Source: Planctomycetaceae bacterium
GTDB taxonomy: Bacteria; Planctomycetota; Planctomycetia; Pirellulales; Pirellulaceae
Assembly: GCA_007695205.1 (NCBI GenBank)
Contig: REEF01000827.1
Location: forward strand, 1 to 5,574
Direction of reading: 5' to 3'
DNA length: 5,574 nt
How positions within the stretch are numbered: the stretch's first letter is position 1; every line of letters begins with the position of its first letter. Below the pieces are notes generated by a model that had not been told where the DNA came from, made no database searches, and worked only from the letters and a program-made list of their open reading frames with translations. Shown piece after piece: positions 4,876-5,574 of this stretch. The translations under genes were made by a program, and so were the position numbers.

Positions 4876-5574
4876 ATGATCGAATTGGGGCTGCATACGG
4901 ACAACTGGCGGGCCTTGAGCGGCAGTTTTCAGGCGGCTTGCGAAGCGGCGGTCAAGCACGGGCTGGAAAACATCGAGTTTGCTGCGATCCATGGCCAGTA
5001 CTTCATCCAGGCCATGGGCTATGATCCCTCGATCTCGCTGCAGTCGAATCCGCGAGCGCTGCGCAAATACCTGGACCGCCTGGGATTGCGGGTCTCCCAG
5101 ATCGACGGGTCGTATCCTATGATGGGGCCCGATGGATCGACGTTCGGCGTCCAGTACGCTCAGCAAACGATCCGTTTTGCCGCCGAATTGGACTGCCCGA
5201 TGGTCGATACGGTCGATGGCGCCCTGGAGATTCCCGGAATGAACCGGGATCAGGTGTTCCGCATCACTTGCGACAATTATCGGCAGATCCTCTCGTGGGC
5301 CGAGGATTACGGGGTGATCGTCAACGTCGAACCGCACGGCCCCTACACGACGGACGTGGATTTCATGATTCGTTTGTTCGAGTACTTCGATTCCGAGTAT
5401 CTCCGATTGAACATGGACACAGGCAACACGTTCATCGCGGGCCTGGATCCGGTCGAGTACCTGCGGCAGTTACGCAAGTACCTGTCCCACGCTCACATCA
5501 AAGATGTCAGCCAGAACTTGGCGGCTGCGGTGCGAGGCGAGGAGACGGGGATCGCGGTTAGTGAGGTGGCGGTG
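4876..5574 (+). CDS. Sugar phosphate isomerase/epimerase, TIM barrel (partial, 3' end cut)
   Basis: The first 233 codons are visible and no stop is reached, so the protein continues beyond the window. Family members are usually near 300 residues, so roughly a quarter is probably missing. The sequence fits the xylose isomerase-like TIM-barrel family (AP_endonuc_2 type), cytoplasmic metal-dependent enzymes that isomerise or epimerise sugars or inositol derivatives. Visible landmarks are an N-terminal strand and helix (IELGLHTDNW), E34 in NIEF, the likely metal ligand E152 in VNVEPHG, D181 in NMDTGN, and H205/H207 in HAHIKD. A further C-terminal metal-binding Glu expected for the family would lie outside the window. 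The start is supported by the Shine-Dalgarno site. The gene is divergent from the helicase, 262 bp away. The substrate cannot be told from this sequence; a carbohydrate role is consistent with the BNR gene nearby. Confidence 0.9.
   Translation, partial: MIELGLHTDNWRALSGSFQAACEAAVKHGLENIEFAAIHGQYFIQAMGYDPSISLQSNPRALRKYLDRLGLRVSQIDGSYPMMGPDGSTFGVQYAQQTIRFAAELDCPMVDTVDGALEIPGMNRDQVFRITCDNYRQILSWAEDYGVIVNVEPHGPYTTDVDFMIRLFEYFDSEYLRLNMDTGNTFIAGLDPVEYLRQLRKYLSHAHIKDVSQNLAAAVRGEETGIAVSEVAV

Noticed and set aside
4614..4904. 97-codon upstream extension of the helicase
   Set aside because: It reads through the palindromic repeat and overlaps the divergent isomerase start. The ATG at 4613 has GGAGGA at 7 nt and sits at the normal distance from the Q motif.
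3883..5337. 484-codon open frame on the minus strand
   Set aside because: It spans the helicase 5' half in another frame, the intergenic repeat and the antisense of the isomerase. No family resemblance is seen, and the repeat provides much of the bridging sequence.

Overview
The window looks like chromosomal DNA from a planctomycete, probably near the Pirellulales. It is GC-rich and its genes are loosely packed on both strands. It pairs a secreted LamG plus BNR-propeller protein with a xylose-isomerase-like sugar isomerase, and it carries a short palindromic intergenic repeat (core GGACGGATTG-N-CAATCCGTCC) that I associate from memory with planctomycete genomes. The assignment rests on recognised protein types and that repeat, not on a database search.

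Layout, left to right. Positions 1-48 hold two tandem copies of a 24-bp unit, possibly the tail of an upstream gene that ends at 64. A leader follows (65-251) with a perfect 9-bp inverted repeat and a pyrimidine tract. Next is a plus-strand gene (252-2282) for an exported 676-aa LamG/BNR protein, probably a polysaccharide-active enzyme or binding protein. The gap 2283-2435 separates two convergent genes and contains a stem-loop just after the stop codon and copy 1 of the palindromic repeat, which there looks like a Rho-independent terminator. The minus-strand gene 4613-2436 encodes a 725-aa UvrD/PcrA/Rep-type superfamily 1 DNA helicase. The divergent gap 4614-4875 holds copy 2 of the repeat, a second hairpin and the start signals of both flanking genes. 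A plus-strand gene for a TIM-barrel sugar phosphate isomerase/epimerase starts at 4876 and runs off the window end, with 233 codons visible.

The two outer genes fit carbohydrate scavenging: an exported glycan-binding or glycan-cleaving protein and a cytoplasmic sugar isomerase. The helicase between them has no evident link to that job and is bracketed by two 48-bp direct repeats that match at 43 positions. I see no CRISPR array, tRNA, rRNA, transposase or toxin-antitoxin pair, and no convincing new multi-gene system. The most interesting points are the repeat pair around the helicase, the use of one repeat copy as a terminator, an unusual insertion between helicase motifs Ia and Ib beside a seven-G tract, and the hairpin in the leader of the BNR gene.
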